The notes: generated from the sequence alone by a model not told the origin. A stretch of DNA of 6,855 bases from Polyangia bacterium (GCA_030433055.1 JAUILJ010000436.1:1-6855); one strand, 5' to 3'. Shown: positions 1-5,895, numbered from the stretch's first letter. Translations and numbers: made by a program.

Positions 1-572
1 GACGCGATGCTGCACTCACTGGAGTGGCTCGAAGCGCTGGGCCCGCCCGCTACCGCTGCGGTCGACGCCACGCTGAGCGAAGGCCACGGGAGCGACCTGT
101 CCGAAGCTTTCCAGCGCTTCGCGCTGTGGAACGCAGCCACCGGTTCGAGAGCAAGCGCAGAAGGCTACGGCGAAGGCGCGAGCTATCCCGAAGTGGCGCT
201 GACCGAAGTGAACGAGGCAGTCACGCTGCAGGGGGCGACGATCAGCCTCAGCAGTCACTACTACGCCGTCGGTCTCGAGCGCTTCTCTGTCGAGATCGGC
301 ACGGACAGAGACCGCAATCGTGTCTGGTATCTGCCGCTAGTCGATGGCGTCGCAGATCTGAACGCTGCGCGGGAGCTCAGCGAACCGACGGTTCCGCGGG
401 CGACTCCGGGAGCGCAGACGCCGTTCCTCACCCCCAAACCCGCGGGCAAGGCTGCGGAGTACATCCACGAAGCACGGAAGCGCTCCCGTGGCTCGCGCTC
501 GCCGCGCTCGTTGCTCTATGCTGTCGCAGAAAAATCCGCAAAGAAATTAGTGGCGGGCCACGCGAGGCTTGA
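1..572 (+). CDS. C-terminal part of a MXAN_6640-like putative metalloprotease, apparently frameshifted
   Basis: The gene is cut at the left edge: the frame is open from base 1 (Asp-Ala before the first ATG at 7), so the true start and any HExxH zinc motif lie outside. The visible part contains a segment FALWNAATGSR followed by a YGEGASYPEV stretch. From memory this resembles the C-terminal half of myxobacterial MXAN_6640-family putative metalloproteases, which are exported and often end in a MYXO-CTERM tail; this is family resemblance, not proof. As given, the frame runs on to a stop at 679-681, which takes it through a terminator hairpin and 74 bases into the convergent gene, with an Arg/Ser-rich ending that looks non-coding. 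One extra C in the C-run at 431-435 would move translation into the frame ending at 570-572, giving a Cys, a hydrophobic stretch and a basic end. I therefore place the probable end at 572. The indel could be a sequencing error or a real lesion. Confidence 0.55.
   Translation, partial: RDAALTGVARSAGPARYRCGRRHAERRPRERPVRSFPALRAVERSHRFESKRRRLRRRRELSRSGADRSERGSHAAGGDDQPQQSLLRRRSRALLCRDRHGQRPQSCLVSAASRWRRRSERCAGAQRTDGSAGDSGSADAVPHPQTRGQGCGVHPRSTEALPWLALAALVALCCRRKIRKEISGGPREA
453..572 (+). other. MYXO-CTERM-like sorting tail in the shifted frame
   Basis: In the frame beginning at 453 the codons read Cys-Gly-Val, then a short polar linker, then a hydrophobic stretch from about 480 to 524 (LPWLALAALVALCC), then a basic cluster RRKIRK and a stop at 570-572. 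A Gly-Cys motif, one short transmembrane helix and an Arg/Lys-rich end is the architecture of the MYXO-CTERM domain, a C-terminal sorting and surface-anchoring signal of myxobacterial proteins. This frame joins the upstream gene only if the C-run at 431-435 gains one base. The stop leaves 35 bp to the convergent gene, a normal spacing, unlike the 681 stop, which overlaps that gene. Confidence 0.55.
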
Positions 573-585
573 AGCGCGGCCCGCC
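552..585 (-). terminator. GC-rich hairpin terminator between convergent genes
   Basis: A perfect 8-bp inverted repeat, GGCGGGCC at 552-559 and GGCCCGCC at 578-585, encloses an 18-base loop that itself contains GCG/CGC pairing. Read on the minus strand, the stem is followed by ACTAATTTCTTT, a fair U-rich tail, so it should end the lipoprotein transcript 22 bases after its stop codon. On the plus strand no T-run follows, so termination of the left-hand gene there is less certain. The hairpin overlaps the last codons of the probable end of that gene. Confidence 0.55.
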
Positions 586-607
586 CCCAAGAGCGCTGGA
601 TCCGGGA

Positions 608-1276
608 CTAGTTGTTGGAGTCGCAGCACCAGTTCATGGTGCCGGAGCCGCTCGCGGTGCTCGAGCCATCGCTCGCCGTGACGCAGCCGCTCAGCATCTT
701 GTGATTGGTGGCGCAGGTCCAGTAGTACTTGTGAGCCGAGCTCTCGGTGCACTGCAGCAGGTCACCGAGCGCGTTTCGACTGCAGTCGGTGCCCACGAGT
801 CCACCACTGCCCCCAGTGCCCGCACCGCCCGTGCCGCTGCCTGCGGCGCCGCCCGACGTCCCTCCAGTTCCTCCAGTCGTCGCCCCCGCGCTGCCGCCCG
901 TACCGCCCGACGTCCCGCCGGTGCCTCCGGTCGTTGCGCCCGCGCTTCCTCCAGTCGTGCCGCCGGATCCCCCGGTCGTGCCGCCGGTTCCACCCGTGGT
1001 GCCCCCGCTACCGGCGGTCGAGCTGCCTGCAGAGCCTCCATCCCCTGCGCTGCCGCCATCTCCCGCGGAGCCGCCATCTCCCGCGGAGCCGCCATCTCCC
1101 GCGGAGCCGCCATCTCCCGCGGAGCCGCCATCTCCCGCGGAGCCGCCGCTGGTGCTACTCCCCGCGGAACCGCCAGTTCCTCCATCGTTGCCGGCGATGA
1201 TGGGATCATCGTCGCTGCCGCAGCCAACGGCGAGCGCCAAACTCAACACTGAAAAGCCCAAGACAAGTTGCCGCAT
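608..1276 (-). CDS. Gly/Ser/Thr-rich repeat lipoprotein with a six-cysteine C-terminal domain
   Basis: This 222-residue protein starts at an ATG preceded by a strong AGGAGG six bases upstream. Residues 1-18 form a lipoprotein signal peptide (MRQLVLGF, then a hydrophobic core) ending in the lipobox AVGC, with the lipidated Cys at 19. The next residues, GSDDD, are acidic. Residues about 32-160 are low complexity: six GGSAGD units and a truncated seventh at 44-85, then GGT/TGG-rich sequence containing two identical 18-residue units at 108-125 and 126-143. The C-terminal domain, about 161-222, has Cys at 165, 176, 188, 198, 217 and 218, enough for three disulfides, plus aromatic residues (YYW, MNW). 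I do not recognise its family or a catalytic motif. The layout suggests a surface or periplasmic lipoprotein in which a flexible stalk presents a small disulfide-bonded head. The Gly-rich stalk is common in myxobacterial lipoproteins; the role of the head is unknown. Confidence 0.85.
   Translation of the reverse strand: MRQLVLGFSVLSLALAVGCGSDDDPIIAGNDGGTGGSAGSSTSGGSAGDGGSAGDGGSAGDGGSAGDGGSAGDGGSAGDGGSAGSSTAGSGGTTGGTGGTTGGSGGTTGGSAGATTGGTGGTSGGTGGSAGATTGGTGGTSGGAAGSGTGGAGTGGSGGLVGTDCSRNALGDLLQCTESSAHKYYWTCATNHKMLSGCVTASDGSSTASGSGTMNWCCDSNN
848..955 (-). repeat. Two 54-bp tandem units with only third-position differences
   Basis: Bases 902-955 and 848-901 encode the same 18 residues (lipoprotein residues 108-125 and 126-143). 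Aligned by eye, the copies differ at 10 of 54 bases, and all ten fall at third codon positions and are silent. This looks like an old duplication kept under protein-level constraint. Confidence 0.8.
1053..1142 (-). repeat. 18-bp perfect tandem repeat, five copies, encoding GGSAGD
   Basis: The unit CCGCCATCTCCCGCGGAG (plus strand) is repeated five times without a mismatch at 1053-1070, 1071-1088, 1089-1106, 1107-1124 and 1125-1142. It encodes a six-residue Gly-Ser-Ala-Gly-Asp-Gly cycle in the stalk of the lipoprotein. A sixth protein-level copy at the left end (about 1035-1052) uses different codons. The perfect identity points to recent slippage expansion, so the copy number may vary between strains. 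Because the unit is a multiple of three, changes keep the frame. Confidence 0.9.
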
Positions 1277-1282
1277 TCCGAA

Positions 1283-1288
1283 CCTCCT
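1283..1288 (-). promoter_or_regulatory. Shine-Dalgarno site of the lipoprotein gene
   Basis: Plus-strand CCTCCT reads AGGAGG on the minus strand, six bases before the ATG at 1274-1276. It is the best ribosome binding site in the window and fixes that start. Confidence 0.8.
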
Positions 1289-1316
1289 GAGTGGTAGTCG
1301 AATGTGTGTGAAAGGT

Positions 1317-1395
1317 GTCGCTCCGTTCGTGCCGTCGTGGGACGAACGGGGCGACGGGCGTGGTGCGGACCCTCGAGCAGCCGACGCCCGTCGCC
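1317..1395 (-). promoter_or_regulatory. Two overlapping, mutually exclusive hairpins in the lipoprotein leader
   Basis: Stem A pairs 1317-1330 with 1342-1355, 14 positions with one mismatch and an 11-base loop. Stem B pairs 1350-1361 with 1384-1395, a perfect 12-bp match (GGCGACGGGCGT with its complement) and a 22-base loop. Both use bases 1350-1355, so they cannot form fully at once. On the minus-strand transcript stem B forms first, then stem A, followed by ACACCTTTCAC and, about 28 bases after stem A, the ribosome binding site. The arrangement could be a terminator/antiterminator switch for the lipoprotein, or the 3' terminator structure of the HD-GYP transcript. No known riboswitch core was recognised. 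Confidence 0.5.
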
Positions 1396-1442
1396 TGAAA
1401 CCAAGGCTGACAGCTAGCGCTGGAGGTGGTGAGGTGTTGAGT

Positions 1443-1460
1443 TCCGACAGTCGTGTCGGA
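1443..1460 (-). terminator. Short perfect hairpin downstream of the HD-GYP gene
   Basis: TCCGACA at 1443-1449 and TGTCGGA at 1454-1460 form a perfect 7-bp stem with a GTCG tetraloop, 138 bases past the HD-GYP stop. No U-tract follows on either strand, so intrinsic termination is uncertain. A palindromic protein-binding site is an alternative. Confidence 0.3.
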
Positions 1461-1598
1461 GTGGAGTTATCTGCGCGGATTCTCTGGAGATCGAAGCAGG
1501 CTCCAATGTTGGCGGGCCAGGCGTCTCGCCACGGCTCCGCGTACAGGGGCTCGCCGCGAGTCGAGTCACGGACAGTCCACGCGGGTTGGCCGTCGTAC

Positions 1599-3626
1599 CT
1601 AGTACAGAGCGCCGCTCATGATGGACTCCCAGATCCGCGCCTCCTGGAAGATCCTCACCAGCTCGGGGTCGATGTGACCGTTCTTCACCTCGAAGCCCAG
1701 GATGTCGAGCGCCTTGGGCACGGGTACGGCCCGCTTGTAGGGACGATCGCTGGCGGTCAGGGCGTCGAAGATGTCACTGATGCTCATCATCTTGGACTGC
1801 AGTGGGATCTCCTCGCCGCGCAGTCGATTGGGGTACCCGGTGCCGTTCAGTCGCTCGTGGTGCGCTCCGGCGATCAGCGCGACGCGCGCGAAGGTTTTGC
1901 CCCATGGAATTTTCGAGAGGAAGCTGTAGGTGTGGGAGACGTGGGAGCGTATCTCGTCGAACTCGTCGGGGGTGAGGGAGCCTCGGCGTACGCTGAGGGA
2001 GCGCACCTCTTCCGTGCTGAGCAGTGGGACGGCCTCTCCGCTGAGCTCGCGAAACGTCTGGCGCGCCAGCTGTTCGATGCGCTCGAAGTCCCCCTCCGCG
2101 AGCACGGTGGGCTCGTTCGCGTGCAGGATCACCTCCCGCGCGGCTGCGAGCTCCGCGCGACGCTCCGCCAGGACTCGGTCCAGCGCAGCGACCTCTTCCT
2201 TCGAGGCACCGCGCTGCAGCAGCTCGATCTTGCGCTGCAGGAGCTCCGCCTCGGTGCTCTTGAGTACGAAGTCGAAGCGGCGCAGCAGCAGTTCGAGCTC
2301 GTGAGGATAGAGCTTCTTCGCCTTCACGAGGACGTGCTCGCGCACGCCGATCTTGCCGAAGTCGTGGAGGAGCGCCGCGTACTCGATCTCGCGGATGTCT
2401 CCGACCTTCCAGCCGACTTCCTTGTAGGGGCCGCTCCCGGTGCGCTCCACGGCGCGCGCTAGCCCAACCGTCATCTCCGCGACGCGGCGCGAGTGACCAC
2501 TGGTGGTCGGATCGCGGGCCTCGATGGCGTCCACACTGGCGCGCACGAAGCCCTCGAAGATCGAGCGGATCTCGTCGTAGAGAATGGCGTTCTCCAGGGC
2601 GATGCCGGCTTGAGCTGCCAAGGTCTGAAGCAGCTGCTCACTGCGTTCGTCGAAGGCGATCACCTGTTGCTCGAAGTCTTCGGCATCCAGCAGCTTGCGT
2701 TCGGGTTGACGCTTCTTGTTGATCAGCTGCAGCACGCCGAGCACCTCGCCCTGGCTGGTGGCGAGCGGCGTCGAGATGATGCTTCGAGTTCGATAGCCAA
2801 CCCGGACATCGAACGAACGATCAAAGCCGAATGGTGAATCCGCGGGGAGATCGTAGACATCCGCGATGCTCACTGTCTCGCGCGTCAACGCTACGTAGCC
2901 CGCCATGCTGCGCGAGTTGATGGGCATCGAGAACTCGCTGGAGTCGAAGGCGATCGAGTCGTTCTGGCTCAGCTTGAAGCGCAGCTCTCGGCGCTCGAGT
3001 TCAGGCGCCTCGCCTTCCACCACGTAGATCGATCCGGCATCAGCACCGGTAACGAAGCGGCTCTTCTCGAGGATCAGGCCGAGCAGCTTCGACAGCTCCC
3101 GCTCCGTGGTCAGCGCGCGGGCGATTTCGATCAGTTCCCCCAGCTCGTAGCGGTAGCGGGTGAGCCACTTGCCCCGGCTCTCGCTCCGGCGCTTCGCCTG
3201 CATCAGCTCGAACGCTTGGTGCAGGCAGACCTGGAGCTCCGCGGCGCTGGCGCTGGCCGAGAGCAGCGCCGCGAGCCCGTGGTTCAGCGCCTGCTCCAGC
3301 GCCTGGTCTCCAAGCGCTGCCAGGGCCGCCGGCTCGCCGAGCAGCACCAGCCGTGCAGAGAAGTCGCTGAGCCTGTCGACCCAGGGCGTCAGCAAGTCGC
3401 GTGCGTTGGACCACACCGATTGGTGCGCCAGCAGCACGCTGGTCTCGCCGCGTTGCGCCGAGATGAGCAGCGGGTGAGGGCGGGTGACCGTGAGCGTGCC
3501 GAAGCGCCCCTCGATGGACAGCAGGTGAAAGATCGCGTCGACTTGACCCAGCGCCAGCGACGCTTTCGAGCCGAGCTTTCTGAGCCCGGAGTGTTCTCCT
3601 GCGGAAACGTCGTCTCTCCCCCTCAC
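1599..3626 (-). CDS. GAF and HD-GYP domain protein, probable cyclic-di-GMP phosphodiesterase
   Basis: This 675-residue cytoplasmic protein has no signal peptide or membrane segment. Residues about 30-142 look like a degenerate receiver-like domain. A helical linker leads to a GAF domain at about 165-350 (SIYVVEGE, GYVALTRE, STPLATSQGEVLGVLQLINKK), then a helix and the HD-GYP domain from about 360 to 665. The HD-GYP signatures are intact: SGHSRRV 376-382, HDFGKIG 421-427, His 562, HH 589-590, GTGYP 595-599, SDIFDALTASDRPY 617-630 and HIDP 651-654. HD-GYP proteins normally hydrolyse cyclic di-GMP at a two- or three-metal centre; GAF domains bind small ligands. Unusually, about 110 residues (441-550), partly coiled-coil-like, interrupt the domain between the HD helix and His 562. 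The start is a GTG with AGGGG six bases upstream, 12 bp after the phoH stop, which implies co-transcription and probably coupled translation. Activity is inferred from motifs, not shown. Confidence 0.9.
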   Translation of the reverse strand: MRGRDDVSAGEHSGLRKLGSKASLALGQVDAIFHLLSIEGRFGTLTVTRPHPLLISAQRGETSVLLAHQSVWSNARDLLTPWVDRLSDFSARLVLLGEPAALAALGDQALEQALNHGLAALLSASASAAELQVCLHQAFELMQAKRRSESRGKWLTRYRYELGELIEIARALTTERELSKLLGLILEKSRFVTGADAGSIYVVEGEAPELERRELRFKLSQNDSIAFDSSEFSMPINSRSMAGYVALTRETVSIADVYDLPADSPFGFDRSFDVRVGYRTRSIISTPLATSQGEVLGVLQLINKKRQPERKLLDAEDFEQQVIAFDERSEQLLQTLAAQAGIALENAILYDEIRSIFEGFVRASVDAIEARDPTTSGHSRRVAEMTVGLARAVERTGSGPYKEVGWKVGDIREIEYAALLHDFGKIGVREHVLVKAKKLYPHELELLLRRFDFVLKSTEAELLQRKIELLQRGASKEEVAALDRVLAERRAELAAAREVILHANEPTVLAEGDFERIEQLARQTFRELSGEAVPLLSTEEVRSLSVRRGSLTPDEFDEIRSHVSHTYSFLSKIPWGKTFARVALIAGAHHERLNGTGYPNRLRGEEIPLQSKMMSISDIFDALTASDRPYKRAVPVPKALDILGFEVKNGHIDPELVRIFQEARIWESIMSGALY

Positions 3627-3632
3627 CCGATA

Positions 3633-3637
3633 CCCCT
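3633..3637 (-). promoter_or_regulatory. Shine-Dalgarno site of the HD-GYP gene
   Basis: Minus-strand AGGGG lies six bases before the GTG at 3624-3626 and immediately after the phoH stop codon (TAG at 3639-3641). It decides the start and fits translational coupling with phoH. Confidence 0.55.
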
Positions 3638-3638
3638 G

Positions 3639-4847
3639 CTACTCGTGCTCTGGTTCTTCGCTGCCTGGCTTGGTCGCCGAGAGTGAGCCCCGCCGACGAC
3701 CGCTCTTCTCCGTCTTCTCTGCCTCGCGTTTGCGATCCAGTGCCTCGTAGGCCAGCACGATGCGCTGGACCAACGGGTGGCGCACGACGTCGCCGTCGGT
3801 GAAACGACAGAACGCGATCCCTTCCACGTCGCTGAACAGCTCGGACGCCTCTCGCAGGCCGCTCTTCGCGCCCGAGGGCAGGTCGGTCTGAGTGATGTCC
3901 CCGGTGACCACCGCCTTGGACGAGTAGCCGAGGCGAGTGAGGAACATGCGCATCTGTTCGCTGGTCGCGTTCTGAGCTTCGTCCAGGATGATGAACGAGT
4001 TGTTCAGCGTTCGTCCGCGCATGAAGGCGAGGGGCGCCACCTCGATCTGACCGCGTTCTCGCAGCTGCTCCACCTTCTCGAACTCCATCATGTCGTGGAG
4101 CGCGTCATAGAGCGGGCGCAGGTACGGATTGACCTTCTCTGCCAGATCGCCGGGAAGGAAGCCGAGCTTCTCGCCAGCTTCGACCGCGGGGCGCGTGAGG
4201 ATGATGCGCTTGACCCTACGATTGATCAGCGCGTTCACCCCCATCGCCATCGCAAGGTACGTCTTGCCCGTGCCTGCTGGGCCGATGCCGAAGGTCAAAT
4301 CGTGCTCTCGGATGCTCGAGACGTAGTGACGTTGCGCTGGCGTCTTGGGCACCACCGGGCGGCGCTTGGGCGCCACCTTGATCGTCGCGTCCAGCAAGTC
4401 CACGAGGGAGTCGTCCGGGTGGTCCTGGAGCGCCCGCAGCGACCGCGCTACGTCTCCGGGGCCGATCTCGACACCGTTGCGCACCAGCTCAACTGCTTCC
4501 GTAAGGAAACGATGGGCCGCTCGGACTCGGCTCTCAGGGCCCGAGATCAGGATCACGTTGCCCCGCAATCCAACCTCCGCGCCGCTGTGCTTGGCGACGT
4601 CACGAAGCATGGCCGAGCCTGGGCCCGTCAGGCCGTGGAGCAGATCGAGGTCTTCGACTTCGAGGCCCTCGGTGATGTTGTTCTCTGTCTTGGGTTCTGT
4701 CGTTGGTTCAGATGCCAGTGGAGTCGTTTGCATGGCTCGCGCAGTTGATGCCGGGGATGAAGGAGTCGCGCCGCCTGGGTGGTCCGCGCGATCCGAAGCA
4801 GGTTCGGTTTCAGAGGCCGGATGTTCGTTCGGTGGAGTCGATGACAA
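3639..4847 (-). CDS. phoH: PhoH family ATPase/ribonuclease-like protein
   Basis: This 402-residue protein is a clear PhoH (YbeZ) homologue, a cytoplasmic P-loop ATPase related to the helicase core and linked in other bacteria to RNA metabolism with YbeY. Residues 1-62 are Pro/Ser/Thr/Glu-rich and probably disordered. Residues about 63-125 resemble the KH-like N-terminal domain. The ATPase follows: Walker A GPAGTGKT 189-196, LTRPAVEAGEKLGFLPG 217-233, Walker B FIILDEAQN 285-293 and GDITQTDLP 316-324. The Lys/Arg- and Glu-rich end (about 371-402) is probably also flexible. The only start giving full length is a TTG with no clear ribosome binding site. An ATG at 4731-4733 (residue 39) would give 364 residues, closer to other family members, and loses only disordered sequence, so the start is uncertain. 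It is the first gene of a two-gene unit with the HD-GYP gene. No ybeY follows in the window. Confidence 0.95.
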   Translation of the reverse strand: MSSTPPNEHPASETEPASDRADHPGGATPSSPASTARAMQTTPLASEPTTEPKTENNITEGLEVEDLDLLHGLTGPGSAMLRDVAKHSGAEVGLRGNVILISGPESRVRAAHRFLTEAVELVRNGVEIGPGDVARSLRALQDHPDDSLVDLLDATIKVAPKRRPVVPKTPAQRHYVSSIREHDLTFGIGPAGTGKTYLAMAMGVNALINRRVKRIILTRPAVEAGEKLGFLPGDLAEKVNPYLRPLYDALHDMMEFEKVEQLRERGQIEVAPLAFMRGRTLNNSFIILDEAQNATSEQMRMFLTRLGYSSKAVVTGDITQTDLPSGAKSGLREASELFSDVEGIAFCRFTDGDVVRHPLVQRIVLAYEALDRKREAEKTEKSGRRRGSLSATKPGSEEPEHE

Positions 4848-4895
4848 ATTTCGAGGCTTTGCTGAGGTGTGGGATCGCCCCGGTATGGCGAACCA

Positions 4896-4912
4896 GCAGG
4901 CAAGGAGCCTGC
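4896..4912. promoter_or_regulatory. Palindrome upstream of phoH
   Basis: GCAGGC and GCCTGC form a perfect 6-bp inverted repeat around AAGGA, about 50 bases upstream of the TTG start of phoH. It could be an operator or a leader hairpin. A stem this short in GC-rich DNA may also be chance. Confidence 0.25.
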
Positions 4913-5342
4913 AACTCGTGTGAGGATATCTCGACCCGCGAACGGCGCATAACTCGGAGCCGACCCTGTGCGGGAACGGGGCATTCGCCCGACAAAAGCG
5001 CGGCTCGCGAACGCGCGTCTGGCGCTACGGCGTGCTCGAGCTGTCCCCTGTGCTGCCCTGCATCGCAGGCCTGGTTGGGCCCGACCCCTGTCCGCGGGCC
5101 GCCGCAAGTTACCGACAGCACCGTCGGCGGCAGCGCCGCTAGAGCGAGTCCCATGCCAACCCGTCGCGGCGGCGGAGGACGTCGCGCTATCCAAGCTTCG
5201 TCGAGCGGCCGCCGAACCGGACCATCCCGCGCGGGGCGTTCTCGAATTGCCTACGAAGTGGCTCCGCGCTGAGGGTCGCGCGACGCCACGCGCCTGCGGA
5301 CGCGTTCGAGGCACTGGGTATCCTCAGCACCTCGCGCACAGC

Positions 5343-5384
5343 CCCAGCCACGGCCCAGTCACGGCCCAGCCACAGCCCAGCACG
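5343..5384. repeat. 11-bp tandem repeat, nearly four copies
   Basis: The unit CCCAGCCACGG occurs at 5343-5353, with one change at 5354-5364 (CCCAGTCACGG), one change at 5365-5375 (CCCAGCCACAG) and a shortened copy at 5376-5384. It lies in non-coding DNA; function unknown. Confidence 0.75.
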
Positions 5385-5431
5385 CTCATCGATCCATCAG
5401 CGGCGCGACACTGAAGCCGCGGCTAGGGTCG

Positions 5432-5503
5432 CCGGCTGAAAAAAATTCAGAGCAGCCCGGCTGAAAAAACTCAGAGCAGCCCGGCTGAAAGAAATAGAGC
5501 GGC
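5432..5503. repeat. Three tandem 23-25-bp units with an A-rich core
   Basis: Copies at 5432-5456, 5457-5480 and 5481-5503 share CCGGCTGAAA at the left and an AGAGC at the right. The A-run length varies (7, 6, then AAAGAAA). The first copy contains CTGAA/TTCAG, and the first two can pair GGCTG with CAGCC, so on the minus strand each would be a small hairpin with a U-rich loop. The third copy has decayed. They lie in a low-GC stretch with no gene. Confidence 0.75.
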
Positions 5504-5895
5504 TTCGTCGCTCGATTCGCGCGCTGTCACGCAATCAGCGGACAAAAGATCCTTTCCAGAGAGAAAGATCGCCAGGAGCGCCCACTCATAGCTCACCCGC
5601 AGGGATCCGTGGGCTTTGGGCGAGTAGCCGGTATCCCCATACCGCCCACCCACCGAACGCAGTGCCGGAAAGCACCCGAGGGATTTGAGGCCTATTTTCA
5701 CCTGGAATTCCTCTTCGCCTGCAGACAGACCCGCGCGTTGCCTTCGGACGCAGGCGGCGGCCAAGTCACTCAAGTCACTTCCGCGCGGGACCGGTTCGGT
5801 GCTGTCACTCACGGGCCTTCGGACCCACGATTGGCGAGCCACACACACGGGTGCCGTGCACGTCATACAAAAATCGGATCGGTGTGCTGGCAGCG

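Larger units (their letters stand above)
1277..1598. other. Intergenic region between the HD-GYP gene and the lipoprotein gene
   Basis: These 322 bases separate two minus-strand genes. They should hold the 3' end of the phoH/HD-GYP transcript and the promoter and leader of the lipoprotein. I see a ribosome binding site, two overlapping long inverted repeats (1317-1395) and a separate short hairpin (1443-1460). No -35/-10 pair is convincing, and no reading frame here looks coding on either strand. Confidence 0.6.
4848..5895. other. About 1 kb without a convincing gene, between divergent transcription units
   Basis: Open frames exist on both strands, but none shows the strong third-position GC bias, ribosome binding site and recognisable protein of the neighbouring genes. 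It should contain the phoH promoter on the minus strand, though I could not identify one. What can be seen is a 6-bp palindrome near phoH (4896-4912), an 11-bp tandem repeat (5343-5384), a 24-25-bp tandem repeat (5432-5503) and a 9-bp direct repeat CAAGTCACT at 5762-5770 and 5771-5779. By hand count 5461-5580 is about 54% GC, against about 63% in a sampled coding line, so part of the stretch is compositionally distinct. Confidence 0.5.

Noticed and set aside
573..681. Tail of the left-hand gene as literally read, ending at 681
   Set aside because: It is Arg/Ser-rich, crosses the terminator hairpin and overlaps the convergent gene by 74 bases. The shifted frame ending at 572 gives a sensible protein end.
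747..2462. A 571-codon plus-strand open frame over the lipoprotein and HD-GYP genes
   Set aside because: It is antisense to two well-supported genes. Its Pro/Val-rich start mirrors the Gly-rich repeats, and it crosses the intergenic region without any domain. High third-position GC makes such shadows common.
4810..5154. A 114-codon minus-strand frame with a hydrophobic start, overlapping the phoH start
   Set aside because: It has no ribosome binding site, third-position GC looks weaker than in true genes, the Cys context is a poor lipobox, and there is no recognisable domain.
4628..5314. A 228-codon minus-strand frame overlapping phoH
   Set aside because: It is Arg/Ala/Ser-rich shadow translation, out of frame with the clear phoH protein it overlaps.
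5432..5503. CRISPR-like array
   Set aside because: Units are directly adjacent with no spacers, only three copies exist, and no cas gene is present.
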